Position numbers and translations under genes: made by a program. This document shows positions 32,964 through 43,928 of a DNA stretch of 64,000 bases, one piece after another. Location: assembly GCF_007655135.1 (NCBI RefSeq), contig NC_045128.1, positions 27,870,811 through 27,934,810 on the forward strand. The letters are read 5' to 3'. Source of the stretch: Punica granatum (taxonomy: Eukaryota; Streptophyta; Magnoliopsida; Myrtales; Lythraceae). The notes below the pieces were generated by a model that was given only the letters and a program-made list of their open reading frames with translations, was not told where the DNA came from and did no database searches. The first letter of the stretch is position 1. Every line of letters begins with the position of its first letter.

Positions 32964-33950
32964 ATGGCCATTCAAGCTGTATATAACGGTTAGTCCACTC
33001 AATGCTTTGTGCCATTGGCCAAGGAAGGGGAGGAACGGATGGCGGAAATCTACAAAAGATGCAGAGAACTCATAATCTTAACTCTCCCAAGACAAAAGGG
33101 ATGGTTTAGTTAGCATTACATGTACCAAGGTTTTTGGTTCTTGGCCGAGACAGGACTAGAAGGAAGGATATATGCACTAGAAGACTTTAAACTTCGATCC
33201 ACAAACATTCTCCTGACCAGTTCCCCAACAAGCGGTGCGACCTAGCTCAAAGGCCCGACCTATTCGATTATGAGCAAAGCAACTTACCCTGATAAGAAAG
33301 CACATCCCCTGTTTCGGACACGCCCCGCTTCTTGGATGCTCACGTCCCTATACATTGCCAACCAAGTTGGCCAAGGGCGCGGATAGTTGTCAAATTATGC
33401 AAATCTGGAGAAATCCTAAGGACATTGTTTTTATCGTTTTTGTTTTTGTTTTTGTTTTTTCTGTTTTTGTTCTTACTTTATTGCACTTCACGTGCAACAG
33501 AAGACGGAAAGCTCAACTGTTGCTGCTTTTAAGCCCGAAGAAGCATTCGGCTTGTTCTTCTGAGGAGTCTCAACATATGGACCCCTAGGGTATTGGAAAG
33601 CAAGTGATCAGTACCCTCACTTGGTGTTGCTTCTAAAGTAAGAAGAGACATGAAAACGGATACAATATCCAATATGAAAGACTAACCCAGTTCTTACTTT
33701 AGGGCAGCCATTCACCAAGGAGGAAGAGGGGAGAGGCATCTTGCAGGAGATTGTCAAGCTGTGCAACTCTAAGAGCATAAGCAAAGCTGAGGTTCGCAAT
33801 CGAAGGAACTTTCACAACGGCAGTGCGAATTACGAATACTACTTCAGAAAAGATGAGGTTGGTGACTTGAACAATTATTTGATGCCAAATTGGCGTCTTC
33901 ATGGGATTACAGAGGAGGAGTTCAAGGGTGCTGGTTTGGCATTTATTTGA
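32964..33950 (+). pseudogene. Sulfotransferase pseudogene, copy C
   Basis: Same relic as copy A with the shared TAG after the ninth codon. IWRNPKD is present, but the segment just before LGYWKASD has a deletion (GPFWD is replaced by a short GTCTCAACATATGGACCCC junction). The C-terminal part QEIVKLCNSKSI to RKDEVGDLNNYL and EEEFKGAGLAF is the best preserved of the three. It includes the Arg-Lys of the 3' phosphate motif. Several frameshifts make it non-coding. Confidence 0.85.
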
Positions 33951-34269
33951 CAGTATAAATGAAGCTAAATTAGGACTTGCCCATAAGGGGGATTCGTGCA
34001 TCATCTTCAGCAACCATTTAACCATGTTTGCGCGTCCTAATTATGTGAACTTGTGATTCTGATAAATGATAAATTGTTGATTAATGAGTCTTGCCTTTAC
34101 ATGATATCTAGGAGGAATCGAGTCGAGAACAAAGATTTGTATCGAGTTCATCATTTGCAGAACATTACAAGTAGAATAGGTGAGACATATGCAGTGTTGA
34201 ATCTAATTCGGATATACTCCTGTAAAAGTACATATAAGTAAATAAAACTATATAGTTGTTTTTCTTCTA

Positions 34270-34535
34270 CTGAATGCGTTTTCTGTCAGATGAAGCAACG
34301 TCAAGGGGGTGGAGCAGTGACGGATGGCAGGCCAAGATCCACATCCCGGTCAGCCGGGATTGACCCCCGTTCAATGCAGAAGTGGCACCCACCATGGCAT
34401 TTTCTGCAGGTCCGGACAACCCAAGGCATAGTCGACGCCATCTAGTTATATACTCTGCTGCTCAGTGGATTTGTGGTCTGCTGTGCCTTATATTTGTTGC
34501 TGGTGGGGCTTCGTTCCATCTGGTTGTAGACCATA
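34270..34535 (+). other. Second copy of the unknown exon-like segment
   Basis: Near-identical to 5426-5690 but with a one-base loss in the AAGTGG run that shifts the frame. The disagreement between copies on frame argues that at least one, probably both, are relics. Confidence 0.3.
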
Positions 34536-35100
34536 TAGACGATTAATTCATTATCCACGTAAAACCGGAAATTCTTGCGAGATTGAGTTTACTACAGTTT
34601 CTCTATAGCCATAATCGATTAAATATAATTTTGTTTAATAAGTTTTGAAAGGAATTATGATTTTTATTATTTGGACACGTGCTAATTTTCTACTCCAGTG
34701 GTCTGAAATCAGAGACAGTAAAGGCTTTGATCCTGATCACCACTACCTCAAATGAGGTTGCAAGCGACATTGCCCTAGGTGTTGGTGGCTAGGATTGAGG
34801 CCACCATTGCCCATATTCTCTCCTCCCTCTCTCTTTTCGAAATCAAAGAGAGGGAGATTCTTGCAATGGTGGTTCAAATCCCGGTCACCACTACCTAGAG
34901 CCACCCCCCAAAACAACCCCCCCCCCCCCCAATTGCCGCTCATTCTCTCTCTCTCTCTACCTCTCTCTCTCTCTCTCTCTCGTGTGTCCCTGTGTGTGAA
35001 CGAACGAGATCAATTAGCAAAGTTGAAAAGTTTTGGGGCATCATTGCAAATTTTGGAAAAGAAAGCCTAATATGACTAGCGATTAAGTCTAAAATAAGTA
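34536..35100. other. Low-complexity and repeat sequence
   Basis: A C-run lies at about 34918-34932 and CT repeats at about 34940-34980. The phrase TCACCACTACCT occurs twice (about 34738 and 34887), flanking a partly inverted GGCCACCATTGC region. No gene was recognised. Confidence 0.45.
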
Positions 35101-35104
35101 GGTT

Positions 35105-35435
35105 TTTAGTTCTTCAATCATATGGTTGTGTTTGTTTACAACTTAATAAAATAAATGTTTAAAAGTTAGTTATACATTAGTTATATGAAAAAATAAATAC
35201 AAAATAGAGAGAAAAAAATAGTGGTCCAATCTACTTAATCATTGAGTCAAAATCACTTAATGAGTAAGAAAAAAATTGACTTAACAATATAAATCATTTT
35301 TCACTTATTAGTACTCTTTTCGCCTTATAAAATATTTTATTATGCTTATCATTCCATTCCTCTTCCTACACATTCTTTCTTAACTAATTAAATGCTTAAT
35401 TTTTAAACACTTAATTTATCAAACACCACTCAAGG
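35105..35435 (+). mobile_element. MITE family 1, copy 1
   Basis: A unit of about 330 bp begins GGTTGTGTTTG and ends CAAACACCAC, with interior words CTACTTAATCATTGAGTCAAAA and CATTTTTCACTTATT. Inverted copy at 35935-36275 and direct copy at 54985-55290. Short matching ends and multiple copies suit a miniature inverted-repeat element; the superfamily is not assigned. Confidence 0.6.
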
Positions 35436-35934
35436 CTTGGTTTGGGAGTGATGTTGCTGAAATAAAAATGCTGAAAAATAAGTGCTAGTTTCATAATAAG
35501 CAAAAGTGTTTGTGAGGTAATAATTTGAAAATGCTAAAATTAAAATTAATGCTTAAAATAAAGAATAAGTATTAGTAAATTTTATAAGCACGTATCAACA
35601 TGTTGGAGGAAATTGCGTTTTCAATAGCTAAAATTAACCAAACGATGGTTTTAAGATTACTCACCAAACATTGGTTTTGCTTCAAAATCAACAAAAAAAA
35701 ATACACTTATACAACCACCATTATACTCCGAAACGAAGCGTAAGTGCTTTTCTAACTTAACTTAATCAGTCATTCTTTTTTTTACTAAACAAACCAGCTA
35801 AATCCAATCAAGTGCTGAAAAATTAATTTAAACACATAATTGGAGTAAATAAACACGACCTAATAAATCAAATTGACCTTCACTAGTTCATGAACAAAGA
35901 AGGGCGACCTTAATCCAATCTAAGCACAATTAGG

Positions 35935-36275
35935 TTGTGTTTAATAAATTATGTGCTTAAAAATGAAGCACTTAATTAGTTAAGGATAGAAATAAATAGG
36001 TGAAGAAAAGGGATAATAAAATTGTGAAAAATTTGTGTAGAAAAAAAAAGTAATAATAAGTGAAAAATGATTTTCATTATGTGATTTATAAAATAAAAAT
36101 ATCAAAAACATTTATTTTATTAAGTCTGATTTTTTCTTACTCATTTAGTGATTTTCGATTCAATGATTAAGTATATTAGACCGTTATATTTCATCTCTCT
36201 TTCTCCTATTGATTTTTTCTTATAATTAATTTTTAGGCATTTATTTAAATAATTTGTAATCAAACACAATCTTAG
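35935..36275 (-). mobile_element. MITE family 1, copy 2 (inverted)
   Basis: Reverse-complement copy of 35105-35435: AAGTGAAAAATGA, TTCAATGATTAAGTA and CAAACACAATC appear in inverted order. The two copies could fold on each other across about 500 bp of AT-rich DNA. Confidence 0.6.
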
Positions 36276-37890
36276 ATGATGATGAAATTGTTTTTCTACT
36301 GATCACCAAGAATCCTCCCCGTGTTTTTTAGGGTGTTCCTTTGCAGTTCTGTTTATCACAATCTCCTTAATGGCCAACACTCGATAACATAAACTATTTC
36401 TCTCTCTCTCTCTTCGATCCTGGCTAGCCCCCGAGCCCTAGGCTCTCCCACTCCAGGGCGACCCCAATTATTGGGTCCTATGGGACGGGAGGTCGAACAC
36501 GTGCACGTGGGTTTCCGAGCATTTTTGGTCTAGATCTTCGTCTTAAGTTCAGATTTGGCCAAATCGAGCTTAGGTCAAACTTGATGGGCTCGAGACGGAT
36601 CGTAAATGGTGCTCCATGTCGGTGGACGTGGAATTTGGCTGGTGGCGACAGTCGTGGTCGATGGAGGAAGACAGCAGAGAAGGACCCAGAAGGGTGGTTG
36701 GAATTGTAAAATTGATGAATGAGTAAGAGTAAATCAGTAATTTGGTGTTTATTATGTATATGTAATCCTTATTATATAGGTGAAAGTGGGATTGATTATT
36801 CACCGTCTATTACACCTTCTAAATCCAATCCGCAATTGCTATTACGATTACAGAGAAAAATAAATGACGTAATAGGCATTACTTTAGAAATTGATCTGTA
36901 ACAGAATTCTCGTTGCGTGCAACTAAACAGAACATTGATAATGGTACAGCTTCGTTATCGGGGGGTCGTCAAAGACTCCTGCCCAATAATTGGCTCCAAC
37001 AAGGGTCTTTTTTTTTTTCTCCTTGGCCATACTGAAGTGTCTGCACTAAACATCTATGTAAGTAAATAAATAAATAATCGATTTCTTTATTGTGAGGTAT
37101 TCTTTTTTAATTTTAGATAAAAAAGAAAAAATGATTTACTCCTTGACCTTGGAGGATAGACAATATTTTCCCCTCCGACCTTTAAAAATTTGTACGGTAA
37201 TCCTCAACCTTTATAGAAAATAGGCAATATGTCAACTCCGATCAATATTCCGGCCAAAATCAATCACATGCCATGCACCTGACATTTTCAAAGGAGCAAA
37301 ACGTCATCTTATATAATAATAATAATAATATAATAATAATAATTAGGATCATTAAATTGAGACTATAATGGTAAATTCAATGTGAATAACCACCCTCTAA
37401 TTTCACTTTTTCACTCACATGTCCCATTTTTTGGATTATTACGCTAGACATCCCATGATATCACCCGTTTTTTAAATTTATCCAATGATTTAAAAATTAT
37501 TCAAAAAGACCCGTGGTTTACATCTGATTCCAAATTTACTTTGAAGTTGATTTCTCCGTCAATATTTAACGGTGTTTTATACATGAAACGTAAGTAGCAT
37601 ATTCTCGCTACTGTGGCCCTTTGTCTGTAATAAATTTAAGAAAAAAATTAAAATCATAGGATATATTTGAGAAAAATTAAAATCATAAGATAAGTTTGGA
37701 GCCCACTTAAGTTTAATTGATAGACAAATTGACGGCATGATAGATTTGAAACAAGATATAAACGTCTTTTTGGTAATTTTAAAGCATGAGATAAATTTAA
37801 GAAAAGAGTAAAATCATAAGATATAGTACGTAAAAATCCTCATTTTTTTCTCTCCCTTCTCTTCTTCCACTTTTCTAACATGTTCTTCTA
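36276..37890. other. Intergenic sequence, no gene seen
   Basis: AT-rich DNA with a CT run near 36400, an ATA repeat near 37310-37345, and diverged repeat sequence. Short frames here have no recognisable domain. I found no supported gene. Confidence 0.4.
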
Positions 37891-37896
37891 TACTAG

Positions 37897-39010
37897 TTAG
37901 GGGTCTGCGGGTCCGGATACCCTTTTTTTTTATGATACCTGGACCCAGATTCCAATATTTTGGAACCAGACCCTATCATGTTGAGTCTTGAAACCGAAAC
38001 CTACCCATAACCTATATTATACCACAGGTTATAAGTAGGGGTGTGCACGGGTACTGGGTATACCCGAAACCGGTTGGAACCTACCATAACTGGTAGGGTC
38101 TGGATAGCTCGTATTGAAAATAGGGTAGGTTCCGGATATTAAAATTAGGAACCTGTGAAAATCGGTTCCGGTTCCGATTTCGGTTCCTGCCTACAGGGTA
38201 CCCGGAACCGGTTATTTATTTAAAAAAAAGAGAGGAAAGAGTAAAGTTACTATCTCCTCTAATGAATCAGAACATAGGCACTTTGCTATGTGAGATCGTA
38301 TTATGGATGTTCAATTTTGTCGATGGATTGATGAGACATATTATTATTTCATTGTTGTGGATTAATCTAAATTTTGTTGATAATCTATTTGGCATGATTA
38401 CTGATTATGTATGTGATATTTTCGATTTTATTTAGCAAGAGGAAAAAATTTACAGGTTCCAATAGGGTACCCGGAACCTGTGGTATAATACAGGTTCCGG
38501 GTAGGTTCCGGTTCCATAATTCAACAGGGTAAGGTCCGATTTCAAAATCTTGGAACCTGTCCCTTACAGGGTAGGGTCCGGGTATTATGAAAAATACAGG
38601 GTACCCGGAACCGATCACCCATAGTTATAAGTACCCTATTGGAACCTGTAAATTTTTTTGTCTCACTAAATAAAATCGAAAATGTTTCATTCATAATCAG
38701 TAATCACGCAAAATAGAATGTCGATATAGATATAGATTTTTTAAAAAAATTAGTGACCATATTTTTTAAACATAGGAATATCTCAATATAACTATATATA
38801 TATATATATAATGGATGAAATTATTATTCGGATCTAGATATCGGTTTCGATTTCGGTTCTGAGTACCCTATACGTAAAAATCGGAAAACCGATTTCTTAG
38901 TTTAATACTCGGACTATACCCCTTTTTCAATATGAGTTGCCCAAACCCTACTTTAACTGGTAGATTTCGATCGGTTCCGAGTATACTCAGTATCCGTACA
39001 TACTCCTAAA
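37897..39010. mobile_element. Older hAT-like element interrupted by a younger copy of its own family
   Basis: Starts TAGGGGTCTGCGGG and ends CATACTCCTA, diverged forms of the same ends seen at 15441. It is rich in decayed GGTTCC/GGAACC words. The inner copy 38036-38623 splits it, and the GTTATAAG target is duplicated. TACTAGT occurs near both outer ends but not directly at the right one, so the outer target duplication is not firm. Confidence 0.6.
38036..38623. mobile_element. hAT-like non-autonomous element, copy 2
   Basis: Nearly identical in sequence and length to 15441-16023. Starts TAGGGGTG and ends CACCCATA (one terminal base changed). Flanked by the 8 bp direct repeat GTTATAAG at 38028-38035 and 38624-38631. 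No coding capacity. Confidence 0.88.
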
Positions 39011-40410
39011 TTACTAGTTTTGCATTGACATATTTTTATTCTTATTTTATTCCTTTTCATATGTGTATTTGCACATCAAAGTGGATTTCTTCATTTTTAA
39101 TTAAACAATTAATTTCTTCTTTCATTAAAGTAATTCATCCACGTAACTAAGAGTAATTTCCGGAAAAATATGAAGTATGATATATTATACTTTTTAGTGT
39201 TTCGTATATATGTTTTCGCCCCGCGGGTACGTCACCTCCAGTATACACATATAGCAAAAGAATTGGACAGTTAGATACTTTTCTTTTCCATGTAGATAAG
39301 TTAGCCTTCATGAGATGCATTGAACTATTCAACAGATTTAATTATCCGCTTTTAAGATTCTATATTTTATTTTGTACTTTCTAAAGGTTTTAGTATATTC
39401 TTTTTAAATTTTTCTAGTAATTATACAGACATGCTAAGATACCTTATCCAAAAAGAAGCAGCAAAATCCATAAAAAAAGCAAGCAATCTTAATCACGAAC
39501 GAATCTCTTTGAATTGATATAGGTCCCAATTATGTAGATATACATATATATATATATATATATAGATGTATATGTCTGTGGCTCCTATTTAGGATATATA
39601 TATTTTTACAGCAATTTGGAGTAATAACTGATAACTTTTCTTCTAATCTAGGTTGCATTTGGTAAGATACCATTTGGGATTACTGTTAATTTAGATTCCC
39701 ACTTAAATAGATTATCAGGTTTAAAATTATCGATAATATTCATTATCATGTTTGGTATGAATTGGTAATGTTATATATTATTGGGAATCTTGCTGGTAAT
39801 GTAGATAGACATTGCCTAATTGGAAGAATAAATTACAATATGAGTGGAAAAATGGATGATCTCGAACATGCAAACTACCAGTAATCTGCTTCAACCAGCC
39901 CAGAAAATTCTAAAATTACATTCCCAGTAAATTACCTCATAACAAAGATAGAAGATCGCAATATTATATGCCTCGAAGTATATGTCGAACTCAAGATATT
40001 ATTTTGAAACTTTATCACTAAATAACCCAATGCAAATAACAGTACAATACAAATGCCCGAACTCGTAATCACTTTTTAAATCATTAAATAAATAATTATT
40101 CATTCATTAATGATTACAATCCACGATCAATCATCTGCGATCGCCCATTTCGATTTTAACATGGAGAAGTATAAGGACCAAAACGAAGAGGTAGTAAAAA
40201 TTTAAGGACGAAAATAGATTCTAACATTAATACGGGGAAGATAAATGGAAATAAGCGCCCCCGCCAGGGCCGCCACCATTTATGGGGAAGTGAGTTCTGA
40301 GCTGCTCTCCCTCTCTCTCTCTCAGCGGCTTATTTTGAGCTTTCTCTGCTGAACAATCTGACACTGAGCTGATCTCTCCTCTCCTCGGCAGTTCAAAGCC
40401 ATCAACGGCG
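39011..40410. other. Upstream region of the glycosyltransferase gene
   Basis: AT-rich with a TA run at about 39541-39563. The last about 150 bp turn GC- and CT-rich (CTCTCCCTCTCTCTCTC at about 40304-40322), as often seen in plant 5' leaders. No other gene was recognised. Confidence 0.4.
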
Positions 40411-40413
40411 ATC

Positions 40414-40524
40414 ATGCCCTGGTCCTCTCCCCTCCGATGCCCCTATCACTCCCGCGGAGACCGCCGACCTTCCACCGACGCCGTCAAGCTCAGCTGCCGC
40501 TCCGCCTCGACGCTGGCTGCCTGA
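40414..40524 (+). promoter_or_regulatory. Upstream ORF overlapping the main start codon
   Basis: An ATG at 40414 opens 36 codons in another frame and ends at TGA 40522-40524. It spans the first possible main start (40437) and stops just before the second in-frame Met at 40530. If the leader includes it, this could limit translation from 40437 or favour the downstream Met. Confidence 0.4.
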
Positions 40525-43500
40525 TCGACATGCTCAGCGAATCCCCTCCCTCCTGCCTCCGCCGAAACCTCCTCCTCTCCTTGCTCTCGCTTCTCCTTCT
40601 GGTTTCGGTCTACTGCCTGCTCCTCCTCGGCGCGGATGATCGCTCTCCCCTGTCTCTTGGCCGCTCCTCTCTCTACTGGAACTCCGCTGCTGGTTTCCCC
40701 TCCGTGTTCCTCCCATCTCCGGTCGTCAATCTCTCTCATGTGAGTTATCTCTTGCTCCTTATGTGTAGTGCCGACGCTGAATTCTTCGAATCTTCTGCTG
40801 CCGCTTTGAGCTTTGATTACGCGGTGGTGCATGAAGGAAGTTCGCGGCTGATTGTTGAGTGCTGTTATTGAATATTGTGTAAGTTAGCGAATTGGAGAGG
40901 GAAGCGCACTCTCGAGAGAATTATTTTGCTCCTATCTTCTGCTCATAATGGATTCTGTGATTACCGCTTGAGAGGTGATATTAATGGTAGACTACGCAAT
41001 GGCAAGTCACAGAAATTTGTATCAGTGTTGAGCATTACATTGGATTCTGTTATTGCATAAGTAGAAATATAATGAGGAGATAGTTGTACTGTCAGTGAGT
41101 TTTACCCAAACCTGTCATTTAATTGATTTTGGAATGGATTCAGATGATGGTGACAGAAAGTTACAGAAGTATTTAGCGAACTTCTCGATGTTGTTAAAGG
41201 ATCTGTGATCTTAAAGCTTTCAGGAAATAATTGTTAGATTTGATCTTATGTGTTGTTAAGGGACAGACATGAGCTGAAATAATAGTTGGCTTCTCAGGTG
41301 GATGAAAGCTTAGGTTGCGTTTGGTTTCATAGTAGGATTTTAAAATCAGATTTTGATTTTGAAAAAGAGTGGTATAAATGGGGCCCACCATTTGACTTTG
41401 TATGAGTTATGTTGTTTTGTTGTGGAAAAAAGTGGTATAAATGGGGCCCACTCTTTGCTTTGTATGAGTTATTTTGTTTTGTAGTAGGTAGAGTTAAGTT
41501 AGAATTGTAATTCTAAAATAATATCTTAAAACCAAATAGGGCCTAAGTGATGAAGGTGGCAGATTCTCTGTGGGTTGAAGACAACGTGAATCCTCTTTAC
41601 ATTTGTAGTTATTTTAATATGCAACTTCTTCAAAAGATTAAAGTTAAGATCCTGCAATTGGAGTTAAAAGCATATTAACTGAACAACACCGAGATTAATT
41701 TCTGGCATTTGGTTTCTAAGTAATGTTGTTTTAAAGGAGCTAATGTAGAGCAATCTGGAGGTAATCTGGTTTTGGGACTTGTTCTATGTTGTGTTTGTGT
41801 GTTTTTGGACTGAGTTCTTGATAGAACATGCCCAGATATGCTTGTACGTCACTCTAAAAAATTTTGCTATGCCTTTGCCTCGTGAAATTCTGACTCTGTT
41901 ATTGCTCTGTTTTGATAAACTTTTAGGTTTCAGAGGAGTACAAGCTTGAAAAAGTTCTGAAAGCTGCTGCCATGAAAGATGGAACTGTTATTTTAACAAC
42001 TTTAAATGAAGCATGGGCAGTTCCTGGTTCTATCTTTGATCTGTTCCTTGAGAGCTTTAGAATTGGAGATGATACTCGTAGGCTTTTGAAACATTTGGTG
42101 GTCATTGCCTTGGACATGAAGGCTTTTCAAAGATGTCTCGCAGTACATTCCCATTGCTTTGCCCTTGTCACTGAAGGAGTTGATTTTTCGTCGGAGGCAT
42201 ATTTTATGACTGCTGACTATCTGAAGATGATGTGGAGAAGGATTGACTTCCTAAGCACTGTTCTTGATATGGAGTACAATTTTGTATTCACGGTATGTAC
42301 CTTTCTTTGAATTTAAGTAGGGACGTTCTCTCATTTTTCATGAAATGTGTAGTGCGAGGATGAAGTGTTGTCAAAGTTAAACTATTTGTCATTTTACCAT
42401 GCTTGCCAAACTTTTCGTTAGCTAGTTGGTTATGATTTCCCTAGTTGCTGTGATGTGGGTTTGATGCCTTGGTGGTTAGGATTTCATGCCTAACCTGAGT
42501 ATTGTTGAGGTCTACTCTGGCTTCTACCGAGTCTCGGTTAAACTTGAGTTTGGTATTATTTGGCTCAGCTAGAGCTATTTCTACCTGGTTATCACAGATA
42601 TATGTCAACAGTAGCACTGCCGAACTTAATGTGATATTTATGGAATTTATACTGTTTGTCATTAGTATCATATAAACTGAGTCGAGCTTTTAATGGCACT
42701 TGTTTAATATCATACCTTGCTGCAGGATGCTGACGTCATGTGGTTTAGGGATCTATTTCCTCATTTCTTTTTGGATATGATTTCCCTAGTTGCTATGGCA
42801 TGGATCTGATCTCTTAGGTTGCGTTTGGTTTCATAGTAGGATTTTAAAATTAGATTTTGATTTTGATTTTGAGTGGAATAAATGGGGCCCACCCTTTGAC
42901 TTTGTATGAATTATGTTGTTTTGTTGTGGAAAAAGTGGTATAAATGGGGCCCACTCTTTGACTTTGTATGAGTTATTTTGTTTTGTAGTTGGTAGAGTTA
43001 AGTTAGAATTGTAATTCTAAAATATAATCTTGAAACCAAACAGGCCCAGTTGTTATGACTTCATGCCTAACCTGAGTATTGTAGAGGCTCAGTCTGGCTT
43101 ATACCTACTCTCGGTTGAACTCGAGTTTGGTATTATTTGGCTCAGCTAGAGCTTTTACTACCTGGTTATCAAAAATATATGTCAATGATAGCACTGCCAA
43201 ACTTGCTGTGCTATTTATGAACTTTATACTGTTTGTCATGAGTATTATATGAATTCAGTAGAGCTTTAAATAACACTTGTTTAATATCATACCTTGCTGC
43301 AGGATGCTGATGTCATGTGGTTTAGGGATCCATTTCCTCAATTCTTTATAGATGTAGATTTTCAGATTGCATGTGATCATTACACAGGCGATTCTGAAGA
43401 TATGGAGAACAGACCCAATGGGGGATTCAATTATGTACAGTCCAATAACCGGTCGATAGAGTTCTACAAATTCTGGTATTCTTCCAGGGAAACCTACCCG

Positions 43501-43928
43501 GGATACCATGATCAGGATGTCTTTAACTTCATAAAGTATGATACTTTCGTCACAGAAATCGGCCTCAAGATAAGATTCTTGGACACGGCATACTTTGGGG
43601 GATTTTGTGAACCCAGCGAGGATCTAAATCAAGTTTGTACAATGCACGCGAACTGTTGTGTTGGCTTGGACAGCAAGATTCACGATCTTAGGATTTTGCT
43701 TCAGGATTGGAAAAGATATTCATCCCTTCCTCCAACTTTAAAGAGGTCATTGATTACATCCTGGAGGGTTCCACAAAACTGCAGGTAGCGGTAATTTTCC
43801 TTCTTGGCTAAATGAACTCCCCTATATTCTAAAAGTTTTTCTAAATGTCTTTCGTGCTCTTCTCTAATTTCCTTTGCAGCCTAGATTCACTCCGTCAGTA
43901 TGATGTGCCTATGAATAATACCCAATAA
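40437..43928 (+). CDS. Nucleotide-diphospho-sugar transferase, type II membrane protein (At4g15970-like)
   Basis: Four exons, 40437-40739, 41927-42292, 43303-43784 and 43880-43928, join in frame to 399 residues. All introns are GT-AG. A leucine-rich anchor (about 44-64, LLLSLLSLLLLVSVYCLLLL) follows a short basic tail, as in Golgi glycosyltransferases. The catalytic domain starts with EEYKLEKVLKAAAMKDGTVI and TTLNEAWAVPGS. The metal/nucleotide-sugar DxD motif is DADVMWFRD at 224-232, exactly at the exon 2/3 border. GGFNYVQSN, HDQDVFN and FCEPSEDLNQVCTMHANCC complete the fold known as the Nucleotid_trans (GT77-type) family. Sugar donor and acceptor are unknown; relatives act on cell-wall glycans or extensins. 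Start 40437 or 40530 are both possible. Intron 2 is odd (see the tandem duplication). Confidence 0.9.
41313..41543 (+). mobile_element. MITE family 2, copy in intron 1
   Basis: Begins GGTTGCGTTTGGTTTCATAG and ends AAACCAAATAGGGCC; inside, TGGTATAAATGGGGCCCAC occurs twice. Flanked by TTA and TAA. Near-identical to 42817-43047 in intron 2, in the same orientation. Confidence 0.7.
42429..43355 (+). repeat. Tandem duplication of intron 2/exon 3 boundary
   Basis: The first unit is about 42429-42778, the second about 42776-43355. Shared words include ATGATTTCCCTAGTTGCT, TTCATGCCTAACCTGAGTAT, GTTTGGTATTATTTGGCTCAG and ACCTTGCTGCAGGATGCTGA. The second unit is longer because of the MITE at 42817-43047. 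The first unit ends with a copy of the start of exon 3 (42726-42778), complete with its CAG acceptor. Confidence 0.85.
42817..43047 (+). mobile_element. MITE family 2, copy in intron 2
   Basis: Same sequence as 41313-41543, ending AAACCAAACAGGCCC. It interrupts the second unit of the tandem duplication, so it inserted after the duplication arose. Confidence 0.7.

Larger units (their letters stand above)
29497..34535. repeat. Segmental duplication, block C
   Basis: Colinear with 1-5690, offset by about 29.5 kb, with only scattered substitutions and small indels, and lacking the foldback element of block A. Contains MYB-C (upper part), the spacer (30322-32960), SOT-C and the unknown exon-like segment. 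Ends near 34535, where block A goes on towards the NLR gene. Confidence 0.88.
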
